This document shows positions 1-10,559 of a stretch of DNA of 64,000 nt, piece after piece (position 1 is the stretch's first letter; each line of letters begins with the position of its first letter). The position numbers were made by a program, and so were the translations under genes. The DNA comes from Dermacentor variabilis (Eukaryota; Arthropoda; Arachnida; Ixodida; Ixodidae). Where the stretch lies: contig NC_134572.1 in the NCBI RefSeq assembly GCF_050947875.1, positions 158,245,105 to 158,309,104 on the forward strand, written 5' to 3'. Under the pieces are notes generated by a model. That model was not told the DNA's origin, ran no database searches, and worked only from the letters and a program-made list of their open reading frames with translations.

Positions 1-195
1 ATATTTTGTGAGAGTACACGCGAACATTGGACATCCCTCTTATTCAACCCTAAACGATATCGCCGCTGTCGCGCTTTTCCATAACCAAGCTGCAGTGAGG
101 AAGTCGTTCGCTTTGCCTGTGAGGCACCTCATTGAGGAAATGGGTGTTCCAGTATTTGTACATCGTCCGATGACTCAAGCGAAACTGTTACCGTC

Positions 196-1217
196 ATGCA
201 GTGGCAGCTCATAGACTGCGATACACCGTTTGTAGAGGTCACAAAACATACGTCAGAGGTACTTATTAAAACTCATTTCCTAGAACTCCAGTCCAAGTAC
301 ACTTGCAATAAGTTTTACACCGACGCTTCCAAGTCACGTGCAGGAGTCATGCATGCAGCCATCGGGGGCCTATCCTCCTCGGAATCCGGCGCACTGCGCC
401 GGAAACAAATATATTTACGGCCGAGGCCCATGCACTATTGTCGGCAGTGAAGCATATATGGAAATCCTGCGCCGGAACCAAATATATTTACGGCAGAGGC
501 CCATGCACTATTGTGGGCAGTGGAGCATATAAGGAAATCATAACCTCGAATAGCAGTCATATTTAGACTCCCTACGCGTCGTAAAAGCCGTGAACTCACA
601 CTGTAAACACAAAAACGCTGTACCTATCGAGCTCTACTACGTTATGTGTAGAGCATACATATCTAACCAGAATGTCATTATATGCTGGGTACCTGGCCAT
701 ACAGGCGTAGAGGGTAATATCCTAGCAGACATAATAGCCACATCAATTACATTCCAAGGTATATTTACCACTGGGGTCACTGCCACAGATCTCAAGCCTT
801 TCTTACGAAAGGAACTGTGAAACGACTGGCAATGCTTGTGGGAGCCCGAAACAAATACTAAGCAGCACGATATTAAGCCGCAGTTAGGTTTCTCATCCTC
901 CGCAACAAAGTAACGCCGAACAGATGTCCTGTTCTGTCGTATCACATAAGGACACGCATTTGGTACCCATAGTGTTCTACTTACTGGAATTGAACCTCCA
1001 ACCTGTGAAAAAGGGGGGGAGGTTCATTCAAAACGTTATTCCCGCATCTACTCCAACCTGTACTAGATGCGGGCAGAGGCTCACCGTCCTCCATGAGCTC
1101 CTGGTCTATCGGGAAACCGAAGCTGAAAGAAATATTTTCTTCGGGCATACCGCTATTGTGTCCCTCTTCACCCAGCTATGTTTCTTGCTAAATATCCGCT
1201 TTTTAACACCTACGTAG
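196..1217 (+). pseudogene. RNase H and C-terminal zinc-motif remnants of the LINE
   Basis: Frame fragments at 196-450, 590-820 and 924-1217 together give an RNase H fold remnant followed by the C-terminal zinc-like tail of a LINE ORF2. The catalytic region TDAS, the AEA motif and the WVPGHTG..GN..AD motif can all be seen, but three frame changes and multiple stops separate them. A 73-bp tandem duplication at 394-540 itself breaks the frame. No function is retained. Confidence 0.65.
394..540 (+). repeat. 73-bp tandem duplication inside RNase H
   Basis: Units 394-466 and 467-540 both begin CTGCGCCGGAA and run through ATATATTTACGGC.GAGGCCCATGCACTATTG. The length is not a multiple of three, so the duplication puts the second AEAHALL motif in a different frame from the first. 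Confidence 0.85.
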
Positions 1218-1645
1218 TCCTCGGTTTCTTGACTGATGTTGTCGTACATGTTATTATAGTCTCATACACTCGTAGCACTTCCCCTCTTCAGAAGATACCG
1301 CTGCGATAGCAATATCGTATAGCACATGTCTCCAGGCCCTTGTGCTTCAAGGGCGGTGGTGAGGCACTACTGCTGTGGGCAGTCTTTTCATGTGAAATGT
1401 TTTGTATATCGTATCATTTTTCTCAGTGCACTTTCAGGCTCATAGTACACGTCATTAGCCATCGCCATAATCTTGCTACACGTAGATTTTACGCACTTTA
1501 CAGCGACTATTTCAGGCTCTTTTACAGCCCCGTCACATCAACTTCATAGAACTCATCACTCCAGTGCAAAGTCACTAGCACAGGCATGCCTGGCCTTTGC
1601 GCGGCTAAAAACCATGGATCCATTCATTCATACATTCATGAATCT

Positions 1646-2026
1646 TCGCTGTTATAGGGGCTCATCAATATAGATGGCTTTGTATGATCAGCAGCGTAGT
1701 GGTTCTGATACATGAACACATGAAGTATCTAAAGCATCTGACTATGCATGAAAATGCTGTCCCAAGTGGCTGTCTTACAACAATTTTTGCCAGAGCCTTT
1801 TGTCCGGCCTACATTTTCAACATTCAACTCCACATTACCCAGTGTGGTGCATGAAGTGCTGTAGACAAAACTGTAGACACAACTGCGTGCGACACAATTG
1901 CGTGCGCAGGCTTGGGGGGAATGGGCTGACGTCGCACTTGCCTTCCTCCCTCGTGTCTTGTGGGGGAGAGTAGCGAACTTACGCCATCTTCTTCATTCAT
2001 TGTTAACCCATGCCCTAACCTTCCAT
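1646..2026. other. Unassigned interval
   Basis: No coding, RNA or repeat signal was recognised here. Open frames are short and without recognisable motifs. Confidence 0.4.
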
Positions 2027-2154
2027 GAACTAGGAAGGAACAGCGCCAACTGAGACGATCACGAGAGCGAAAACGACACAGGACAATCACTTATTGTCCT
2101 ATGTCGTTATCCCCGTCGTAATCGTTTTAGATGGCGCTTTGTTCCTTCTTAGTT
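2027..2154. repeat. Long imperfect inverted repeat (fold-back)
   Basis: The left arm 2027-2087 and right arm 2093-2154 are imperfect reverse complements: GAAC(T)AGGAAGGAACAGCGCC pairs with GGCGCTTTGTTCCTTCTTAGTTC, and ACAGGACAAT pairs with ATTGTCCTATGT. The loop is about 5 nt (CACTT). This is the structure of a fold-back/MITE-like element or a very stable RNA hairpin. No ORF lies inside. Confidence 0.75.
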
Positions 2155-2814
2155 CAAGTACGCAACGTCTAGCCCAAATGAATGTTGTTTTAACCATCCA
2201 TGCTTGGCTAGCTTACCGACAGGGAGATGTGAGCTCTGGAATCTTGAAAAATTCTCGTTTGTGCTTGTCATTCGCCTGCGATATCATTGCTTACACTTAT
2301 GCAACAAGTGCTCAAGGATTTTGTGAGTGATACACCTAATTATGGGGAAAGGCCACAAAAAAGCCAATGCTGTCGGTAACCGTCTTCGATGTGGAATGAG
2401 TTCAAAAACACAGGAACCTAGATCTCACAAGGGAGAGTGCATTTGTTTTGCCGATGTTGAGTAAGTTGCAGGATGCCAAATGGAGTGCAACTACGAGGGC
2501 GGCTCAAGGTTGCATGTATTAAAAACAAGGGTGTTTCAGGGAACTAAACTTGGCAATAAGGTTGGCAAATATACCGTGCTTCTCGAACGCTCTTTCTCGT
2601 CAGCTATTGTTGGTAGTTTGTGTGCATATTACTATTAGTAACACCAAGTTCTCAAATTTTATAGTGGTCGCTCCCTTTGGGCTGCAAATTCGTTCCGTTC
2701 ACGCGGCTCTCCATTGCTTGCATTAATCGTTTGAGGTGATCTGGAGCATGGTTTCTGTTTGTTGAATGCAGTGATCGTGGTCAATAGATGTGCGGATTTA
2801 AACTAATGCTGACT

Positions 2815-2816
<2 letters not shown>
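2155..2816. other. Unassigned interval
   Basis: No convincing gene or repeat signal. It ends where the (TA)n tract at 2817 begins. Confidence 0.4.

Positions 2817-2905
<89 letters not shown>
2817..2905. repeat. (TA)n microsatellite, left flank of gypsy G1
   Basis: About 44 TA units run directly into the LTR of G1. The matching right flank at 8329-8344 is also (TA)n. Confidence 0.95.
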
Positions 2906-2908
<3 letters not shown>

Positions 2909-3044
2909 ACCCAGCTATTACAATTAAAACAGTTTACCACCGACAGATTGGCAAAAGACGTCTGAGAGTGCGCGCGCAACAACTAACTTCGTCGTTTTCG
3001 CCTGAAGGGTCCCGTGTTATCACGTGCTAACTTATTTCGCGTCA
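2906..3044 (-). repeat. 3' LTR of G1
   Basis: It shares GTCACCCAGCTATTACAATT and the following ~30 bases with 8167-8215, and both copies end in ACTTATTTCGCGTC. Read on the minus strand it begins TGACGCG. The copy is shorter than the 5' LTR because a segment near 2957-2980 is missing. Confidence 0.85.
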
Positions 3045-3061
3045 TTGCTCCCCTCTCAAAA
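3045..3061 (-). other. Polypurine tract of G1
   Basis: On the minus strand TTTTGAGAGGGGAGCAA abuts the LTR start TGACGCG. A purine run at this spot primes plus-strand DNA synthesis in LTR retrotransposons. Confidence 0.65.
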
Positions 3062-3181
3062 GCGACCGGCCCGGTCGCTTCAAGGGCAGCGGGCGCGCAC
3101 TATGGGCAAGAGTGCCAACATGAAAAGACAACAAAAACATACAGGAATGTACACAATGCTGAAGCGGGTTGTGAGGGTTGC

Positions 3182-4340
3182 TTATCCCTCGCGTGCGTAG
3201 GACGGCTTCATCCTTACTACGTGGACGACTTCAGCACGGGGACAGCGTCGGTTCGAACCAGGATCAGAGCTTTGAGGCACCACCTCGTAGTTCACATCAC
3301 TGAGGCGGCGTGCAACTTCATAGGGGCCGAAATAGCGGCGCAACAATTTCTCTGAGAGCCCACGGTGTCGGATAGGTGTCCACATTCACACGCGGTCACC
3401 TGGTAAGTGCTGGACATTCCGTCCGGTGCGGTTGTAACGGTAGGCGTCCGTATTCTGCTGGGTGCCGATGCGATTCCGAGCAAGCTGGCGAGCTTCCTCG
3501 TCTTTCTCGACGTAATCTCCGATGGTGTCATTCCTTGTGGTTCCGTGGTCTACCTGGAGCATGGCGTCTAATGGGGTTGTAACGCGACGTCCGTAAACAA
3601 GCTCGAATGGTGTAAACTCGGTGGTCTCCTGCACAGCGGTACTGTAAGCAAACGTGACGAATGGCAAAATTTAATCCCATGTCTTGTGTTCCACATCAAT
3701 GTACATGAAGAGCATGTCGGCTAATGTTCTGTTTATGCGCTCTGTTAACCCGTTAGTTTTAGGATGATAGGCTGTGGTCTTTCAGTGGCCGGTGTGCGTC
3801 AGTGCGACGACTTGTTGCAATAACTGCGCTGTAAATGCTGCACCGCGGTCAGTAATGAGTACACCGGGTGCACCGCGGCGAAGCACAATGTTGTGGACGA
3901 AGAAGCTGGCGACTTCAGCAGCACTTCGCCGCGGCACAGCTTTCGTCTCCGCATAGCGAGTTAAATAGTCAGTTGCCATGATTATCCACTTATTTTGGAA
4001 GAATCACGTGGGGAACGGCCCAAGAAGGTCCATTCCCACTTGCTGGAACGGCGCCGGAGGCGGATCCAAAGGCTGAAGGAGGCCGGCAGGCTTGACGGGT
4101 GGAACTTTACGCCTCTGACAGTCACGGCACGTTCGCACATAGCGCTGAACCGACGAAAATAGGTGTGGCTAATAGTTTTTTTTTTGGCCGTATGCCCGCT
4201 AATGTCCTCGCGAAGCCTAAGTGGCCGGCACAGGGGTTGTCGTGACGCGTCTGTAAAACTTCCTCGCGCAGTGCCGTTGCAACGACGAGAAGGAACGTTT
4301 TCTGGATGTTTTCGAAATTTTTCTTGTACAGGGTATCGTT
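3182..4340 (-). pseudogene. Integrase of G1, broken
   Basis: Integrase pieces in several frames. From N- to C-terminus: a zinc-finger end with CRDCQRRK (about 4130-4110), the catalytic core with ATDYLTRYAETKAVP and ITDRGAAFTAQL (3979-3782), the region TPFELVYGRRV..PLDAML (3667-3540) and a GPY/F-type C-terminus with RRYFGPYEVARRL (3385-3250). A run of T at 4167-4183 coincides with one frame break. The integrase would insert the element cDNA into the host genome; this copy cannot be made. Confidence 0.8.
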
Positions 4341-4943
4341 TCACAGGCAGTACGACGTCAATCCCCCTGAAAGTGGGCGTGGTCCAACAACGTCAGCTCC
4401 CTCGAGATATCGGATGACTGGAAGCAGCTCAGAATCTGCACGTTGATAGTCACCCACGCGCACCACGTCGACGGCACCAAGAAACGGCAAATCTAGCTCG
4501 AAGTCGGAGGATGTCAAGGGAAAAGGAGAACGTGACAAGCAGTCAGCGTCGCTATGCTTGTGGCCGGATCGGTAGACAACAGTTATGTCGTATTCCTGGA
4601 GGCGGAGGCTCCTACGAGCGAGGCGACCTGACGGGTCTCGTAGGCTGGCAAGCCAGCAGAGCAAGTGGTGATCGCTGATCACTCGAAATGGCCGGCCGTA
4701 TAAGTAGGGTCGGAACTTGCTGATGGCCCACACGACTGCTAAGCATTCTTTTTCGGTTGTTGAATAATTAGCTTCTGCTTTTGTCAGACTACGACTCGCA
4801 TACGCAATTACACGTTCTGCGCCATTTTGCCATTGAACTGGAATGGCCCCGAGTCCTACGTTGCTGGCGTCGGTGTCTATTTCAGTTGCCGCGGCGTCAT
4901 CAAAATGCGCCAGCACTGGAGCGAATTGAAGGCGTTTACGCAA
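4341..4943 (-). pseudogene. RNase H domain of G1
   Basis: A 200-codon frame containing [48 protein letters not shown] and DADCLSRSP, the classic Ty3/gypsy RNase H/tether series. The catalytic D, E and D residues are visible. The frame is open here but disconnected from the RT. Confidence 0.85.
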
Positions 4944-5090
4944 TTCGGTGAAGGCCTGCTCTTGGTCTTCCGTCCACGCAAAGGGTACATCTTGTCGCGT
5001 CAGTCTCGTGAGCGGTCCAGCAATCCTTGAGAATGCTTCAACGAAACGACAGTAGTAGGCGCAGAGGCCCAGGAACCGCTGAACTGCCTT

Positions 5091-5669
5091 TTAGTCTTTA
5101 GAATGAGGAAACTCGGCAACGGCTGCGAGTTTTTCTGGGTCTGGTCCTACACCTTGGGAGCTGACCACGTGGCCTAGAAACTTCAGTTCCTGGAAGCCAA
5201 CGTAAGATTTTTCAGGCTTGATGGTAAGGTTCGCTTTGTGTATTGCGGTAAGGACACTTTGTAGCCGGGCGAGATGTTCATCAAACGTGCTGGAAAACAC
5301 AACGTCATCTCGGTACACTAGACACGTATGCCACTTTAGTCCAACGAGTACAGTGTCCATCATTCGTTGGAACGTAGCAGGAGCGGAACAAAGGCCGAAA
5401 GGCAGCACCTTAAATTCATACAGCCCATCGGGAGTCTCGAAGGCGGTTTTTTCACGGTCACGCTCATCCACTTCGATTTGCCAGTAGCCTGACTTTAGGT
5501 CTAGCGAAGTAAAGAACCAAGCATGACGCAGACGGTCCAAAGCGTCATCGATCCGTGGCAGGGGATAAACGTCGCGTTTGGTGACTCGGTTAAGCCGTCT
5601 GTAGTCAACGCAGAAGCGGAGTGTATTGTCTTTCTTTTTTAGTAGTACGACAGGGGATGGGTGGCCCAC
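5091..5669 (-). pseudogene. Reverse transcriptase domain of G1
   Basis: A 192-codon frame with [47 protein letters not shown] and the active-site box at 5304-5315 reading YRDD, where most gypsy elements have Y(L/V)DD. The two catalytic aspartates are kept. It synthesises element cDNA. The frame is disconnected from RNase H downstream and from the protease linker upstream. Confidence 0.88.
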
Positions 5670-5700
5670 GGACTTGTCGACGGCTGGATGACGTCATCAT

Positions 5701-6811
5701 TTAGCATTTCTTGAATTCGACGCTTATCACCTCCCGCTCCATAGGTGACACGCAAAACGGATGGTCACGAACAGGTCGTGCCGACTCCTCTGTAACGATC
5801 CGGTGTTGCGTAACGTAAGTGCGCTGGACTTTGGATTCCGTGGAAGAACAGCCGGAGAATTCTGTCAGTAGGCCCAGCAGCTGATCCTTCTGTACATCTG
5901 CTAAGTCAGCATTAATGTGGACGCGGGTATTCAGGCTGGCGTGAGTTGTTGCATCCGGTGAAGTCACTTGTAACGTGCCAATGCCGGAGAAGTCAGCAAT
6001 GTCGTTCAGGAATGCCACAGCTGTACCTTGAGGGACGTGCTGATACTCATGGCTGAAGTTTGTCAACAAAACTTGTGAGCACTTATGCTGTATTCGAACA
6101 AGGCCCCGGCTGATGCAGATGTGTCTTTCGAGCAGCAGCGGGATATTTGCCTCGGCAATACCCTCATAGCCGTCGAATGCGTCGCAGGTGACGAGGGTCA
6201 CAACGCTGCTCCTTGGCGGCACCGTGATGTTCTCGTCAACAATCCTCAAGGCTTTGACATACGTGTCGTCCGTGCTGCTCCGTGCTAAGGCCTGCGCCGT
6301 CGAAAACGTTACGCGCGACTTTTGTAAAGTAATCACAGCTCCATTAGCCTGCAGAAAGTCCATTCCCAGAATGAGGTCCCTCGAACAGCTTGGCAAGATA
6401 ACGAAATCTCAGAGGTACGTAAACCCACGGATGCCCACTCGCGCTGTGCATCTTCCTACCGGGGTTAGCAGATGGCCTCCTGCATTGCGAATCTGCGACC
6501 GAGTTCACTCGGTAGAAACTTTCTTCAGCTTGCAGGCAAGGTCCATGCTCATAACTGAGGTGTCCGCTCCAGTGTCGATTAACGCCGTTATTTCTTCGTC
6601 CTCTATGGTGTCGGGAATGTTCGACGTTACTACCTCTCGTAAGGTGTTTGACTCCGTCTGTAAGTCTGCGTCGTTCTGTTTTCGTCGTTGTCGTCGTAGT
6701 GGAGGATCTTGCGTACGGTCGTCGTCAGCGGCCTTACCTCCAGAGGTCGCTGAACTCCGTTTTCCTGACCCGCCGGGCTACGCGAGCGGCGTCTCAGAGC
6801 GCCGCGAGTAA
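5701..6811 (-). pseudogene. Protease and protease-RT linker of G1
   Basis: On the minus strand near 6580 the aspartic protease active site reads ALIDTGADTSVMSMD. In another frame (6396-5701) it continues with DLILGMDFLQANGAVI, the protease C-terminal motif (h-LG-hDhL), and the linker leading to the RT. At least one frameshift lies between the two halves. Confidence 0.8.
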
Positions 6812-6999
6812 AGGCTTGGCTTGGTGATGGGGACCTGTAACTAGCAGGAGACGACGAACGGGGCTCCTGCCATCGCTGATCAACACTGCGACGATTCCCG
6901 ACGAAACTCTATTTCCGGCGACCGCTCACCAGGTCGTCGACACCAGGTGTATTCGGCACCAGGTGTATTCGGCGAGAATCCACGGAGCCCCACATGACA

Positions 7000-8145
7000 T
7001 TAAGGACACATACTGTAGATGTGTCCGGCTTCGCCACAATGAAAACAAAGGGGGTTGTAGTCAGGGGTGCGCCAGACGTCGCTCTTCCTAGTCCTTGCTT
7101 CGGCGATGTGCGGTGGGCTGTCAGGCGGCCTGAAGCTTACGTCCATTTGTTGAGTGGGGTTTACCATGCTGCACGCACTTGAGGGTGGCGGACGGCGTAC
7201 TACTTCAGCGTAACTCATTTCGGCGTGCGGTCCCTGGTGTGGTGCCTCGTAATGTCCAGGAATATGGACGGCCTGTCGGACCTCGGCGCTCACCATTTCC
7301 GCAATGGAATGTTGTCCCACAATGGCAGTGGTTGTCTGCATCTTCTGCAGTTCACCCTTGACGACAGCCCTGATGAGTTCTCTCAAGGCGCCAACGTCGT
7401 TACCGAAGGTAACGGCAGAGAGCTCCCTTGAAATCATGGCGACGCGGTTGTTTTGCCATGCCCGCTGTTGAAGGGCCTTTTCCTAGTAGTGGCTTCGTCA
7501 TATAACTCTGCAAGTGTCGTCGGCGGATTTCGAATGAGGACAGCAAAGATTTCCTCTTTGACTCCGCGCATGAGATGGCGCACCTTCTTTGTTTCAGTCA
7601 TAGAAGGGTCCGCAAGTCTCAAAAGCCGATTCATGTCTTCTACGTACGCCATCACTCGCTCATTCGGGCCTTGAATTCTTGCCTCCAACGCTGACTCCGC
7701 CCTCTCCTTCCTGTCCGCCCTGGCGAAGGCATTGAGGAACTGCCTACGAGCTTCTTCCCATGACATCAGTGTCGCCTCGTGGTTCTCAAACCATGTTTTC
7801 GCGTAATCCTCAAGAGCGAAGTACACGTAGCGTAGCTTAAGCTCGTGGTTCCAGTCGATGAGGTTGGCAACACGGTCAAAATGGTGAAGCTAGTCGTCGG
7901 CGTCCTCTGAAGCACTTCCGTGGAACAGATTCGGCGTCCTGATGTGATTGACGACAACGTGCGATGTTGCAGGAGTGGCAGGTGGTGGTTGGTTCGTAAT
8001 TCTGGTTCGTTGGGGTAGCAGACCGTGCTGTGGCTGGAGTCCCTGGAGCCGTCGGCTACCACGTACGTGCACAGGGGTAAGCTCGGCTGAACTACTCGCC
8101 GGGCTTAGGTCTGGGTATGCTCCGGAGATCTTAACATCGACCGCA
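7000..8145 (-). pseudogene. Gag of G1, with zinc knuckle
   Basis: Capsid-like frame at 7826-7434 (AKTWFENHEATLMSWEEARR, then RLADPSMTETKKVRHLMRG), a typical Retrotrans_gag block, followed in another frame by a CCHC knuckle CFHCGEAGHIYSMC near 7050-7010. The N-terminal part (8145-7830) is in a third frame. Gag packages the element RNA. Confidence 0.8.
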
Positions 8146-8161
8146 CCCCGCACGTCCACCA
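8146..8161 (-). other. Primer-binding site candidate of G1
   Basis: Minus-strand TGGTGGACGTGCGGGG starts four bases inside the 5' LTR boundary. It begins TGG, as expected for pairing with a tRNA CCA end. The same region of G2 reads TGGTGGAGAGTGCGGGG. The tRNA was not identified. Confidence 0.5.
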
Positions 8162-8165
8162 GAAA

Positions 8166-8328
8166 TGTCACCCAGCTATTACAATTAAAACAGTTTACCA
8201 CCGACAGATTGGCAAAAAAACGTCTGCCTTAGCGATGGCTGGTCCTCGGAAAGCGCGCGCTCAACCACGAACTTCGTCGTTCTCGCCTTAAGGGTTCCGT
8301 GTCAACACGTGCAAACTTATTTCGCGTC
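8166..8328 (-). repeat. 5' LTR of G1
   Basis: Matches 2906-3044 in its first ~50 and last ~60 bases. It begins TGTCACCC on the plus strand and ends at CGCGTC, immediately followed by (TA)n. Confidence 0.85.
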
Positions 8329-8344
8329 TATATATATATATATA
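8329..8344. repeat. (TA)n, right flank of G1
   Basis: A short TA tract directly abutting the LTR. It matches the composition of the left flank and fits target duplication within a TA microsatellite. Confidence 0.9.
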
Positions 8345-9534
8345 TTCTTTTTTTCGCAAAGTGTTTTCCTTTCATTTGGTACATTACTGTGGCAGAACGC
8401 CTCCTGCCAAAAACCCGCTCTATAAACGATGAACTGTTCTTGAGTTCCCCGTTCTAGGGGAAGGACATTATGTGAGGAAACACCAGAAAATCGAAAATAA
8501 GGTGGTCGTCTTCACTGTGGGAAAACAGTGCTGTCTCAGTGAGTTCAAAGCCTAAAGAATCACATAATTCTGACGGCCTATTTTTAATTATTTGTCCCCG
8601 TGTGAAGTCACACAGTGTTCAATGTCTGGCAAAGGTCTATCACCTTCTTACTCAACATAAACGCTGTCATCTTGATAGACAATTCTTTTATGCTCCACTG
8701 GATGAATGCATGCTGATGTTGCTGCCAACGTTATCTTAGTCATGTGGTTTATTGGTATTGAAAGAACCCGGACTAGGCTACAGTGCCAGTACTGCCTATT
8801 TTTATTCACTGCCTTTGAATACCCCTAGCCTATAGCACTTGCTACTAGCGCTTAAAGAAATTGATATTTCCTTAATAAATGTTTGTCTGTTTACCTGTCG
8901 GTCATACGTTTAGGTTTCCCGCGCTTTCCGGCGCTAACTGTATATCTATCTGCCTATCTGTCTAGCTATCTCACCATCTACGTCTCTACCAATTTTTCTG
9001 CCAACCTCGGCCACTGAGTAGTTCGAGTGGGTCCTACATGCGGCTGTGGTGTTCAGGGACCAGCGTTCGAAATGGGCCATCGGACCAACCTTGGCCAAAT
9101 TGCACGTGGAAATGTGCACCTGTGTGCCGCTGTTCAGTGAACCTCTTAGATGCCGCCATAGGTCACTTGGCATGCTTGGTGGGTACTGTGCCATTTGGTA
9201 GGTGCCATTCTTCAATGAACATCTGGCAATTTTGGGTCACTGAAAAGGTTGCCATGCCTTCTAGAGTAAATGTACGCGAGAAATTCTGAAAAGCAGCCAA
9301 AATAGTCGTTAACTGCGGCAAAAGTTTCAAGTGGTTGACATGAAAGTAGCCACGGTGTGAAAAACCAAAAATTTTCAATGTTTGACGCGGAATTAAAGAC
9401 GCAAAAAAGCGAAAAAGACCTGTAGTTTTCTGCTTCACTGACGCTAAAGGAAAATAACAGAACAAAACAAATATTACCACATATTATTGCGTCATAATTT
9501 ACCACAAAGACCAGATGACGTTCTCTCGTAATTT
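8345..9534. other. Unassigned interval
   Basis: No recognised gene. A degenerate CTAT-rich stretch lies at 8945-8985 (TATCTATCTGCCTATCTGTC). Open frames here are short and give no domain motif. Confidence 0.4.
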
Positions 9535-9831
9535 TCACAGCCCACTTTCGTGATTTCTCCTAGCAGAAGCGGTGTCGGCAGTTTTAGTACAATAAACTGG
9601 CTGCATGGCGTCCTTCCACCAAAATGACGTAACTTCAAACGTGCTCGCGCCAATTGTATGACGTCCCACACTTCTCTCTGTGGTACGCAGTCGGGCAGTT
9701 CCGTAAAGATTTACACCTGTAAGGTCACGGCTGACACGACGCGTTTTCGGTTGTTGGTGTTTGTAGAGAAGAGAACCATGGTCTTCGAGATTGTCTATAG
9801 AGGTAAACGTAGCTAGGGTTGATGCTAACAC
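9535..9831 (-). CDS. Unrecognised open frame, 98 codons
   Basis: A clean minus-strand frame with no family I recognise, rich in S, T and R, with no signal peptide or membrane segment. It may be chance. It is listed because the surrounding DNA lacks any other signal and the composition is not low-complexity. Confidence 0.15.
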   Translation of the reverse strand: MLASTLATFTSIDNLEDHGSLLYKHQQPKTRRVSRDLTGVNLYGTARLRTTERSVGRHTIGASTFEVTSFWWKDAMQPVYCTKTADTASARRNHESGL

Positions 9832-10069
9832 ACCACCTATTTCTTCCGTCGTGCGAAGAACACCAAAGCGTTTCCTTTAGAAGTGGTTAATTCATTTTAC
9901 TCAGAGGCAACCGCTTGGCCTGTTCAATTATCCGTCAATGACAGTCCTGCACTGCCCAAAACGTTCATTTCCGCCAACGAGCGTTGCACATGAAGCATCT
10001 CGACCAGTTCTGGATAGCCCAGGACAGATCGCATAGGCCCACTGACCCACTGGCGGCTATGACATATAT

Positions 10070-10478
10070 TCAGCGCCTGAATTTGCTTCCGGAGCTTGCA
10101 ACACGCGAAAGCACGATCTTCAAGATGTGGCGTTTGGAGCTGTTGGTTCTAGCGGGCTGTTGAGGGGAATGTAATTCGGACACTACCGATAACCGCCACA
10201 AGTCGCCAGAAAGTAGCCAAGTCACTCCGCGCGATTTTCGGTAGCCAGGAGCTTTAAGATGAACCATTTTGCCGAGAAATCGCCAAGCTTGCATGGCCTG
10301 GTAGTTGTCGCTGGGCGTGCGGCCAGTGAGGTAACAATCCTCGGCGTTCACAAGAGCCTCCGTGCGACGCGTCTATGTTAGGCAAAGCCAGTAGATGGGG
10401 CAGCGTGTCCGAAAAGTCGCGCGAGAGGTGCCTCTCCTGCCGCATGGTCCATTTCTCAGCGTTAATACGAACCGGCAC
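10070..10478 (-). pseudogene. Unrecognised coding-like segment in two overlapping frames
   Basis: Minus-strand frames 10478-10254 (starting MPVRINAEKWTMRQERHLSR) and 10351-10070 (containing AEDCYLTGRTPSDNYQAMQA) overlap and together look like one protein segment with a frameshift near 10355. GC content is higher than around it. It could be a decayed transposase or a host exon. I do not recognise the family. Confidence 0.25.
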
Positions 10479-10559
10479 GCCGTGAAATAGTTGGTTGTCT
10501 ATGCACAGGCTTCGTAGCGGTGCCGCTAGATCGCTAGATGGTACAAACAGTTCCTAGGG

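Larger units (their letters stand above)
1..1645 (+). mobile_element. Decayed non-LTR retrotransposon (LINE) 3' end with RNase H
   Basis: This is the 3' part of a LINE with an RNase H domain (I/R1/Loa-type organisation), running in from the left edge of the window. Seen: an RNase H start reading FYTDASKSRAG near 310, an IFTAEAHALL-like motif near 413, WVPGHTGVEGN near 690, and a cysteine motif (PTCTRCGQ..TVLHELL) near 1055. These lie in different frames with several stops, so the copy is dead. The 3' UTR appears to continue to about 1640 and ends in a short ATTC-rich stretch (1618-1640) that resembles a LINE tail. The clade is inferred from domain order only. Confidence 0.7.
2906..8328 (-). 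mobile_element. Ty3/gypsy LTR retrotransposon G1, degenerate, complete with two short LTRs
   Basis: On the minus strand the order is LTR, PBS, gag, protease, RT, RNase H, integrase, polypurine tract, LTR, which is the standard Ty3/gypsy order. LTRs are only about 140-163 bp. The element is flanked on both sides by (TA)n, so it inserted into a TA microsatellite. All coding domains are recognisable but split by frameshifts and stops, so it is not autonomous. No envelope-like ORF is present between integrase and the 3' LTR. Confidence 0.9.

Noticed and set aside
2788..3030. Open frames encoding repeated Y-I across TA tracts (also 16649-17143, 22332-22727)
   Set aside because: Artefacts of (TA)n and (CT)n/(GA)n microsatellites running into LTRs.
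6188..6811. 207-codon plus-strand frame opposite the G1 protease
   Set aside because: Shadow frame; the minus strand carries the DTGADTS protease motif here.
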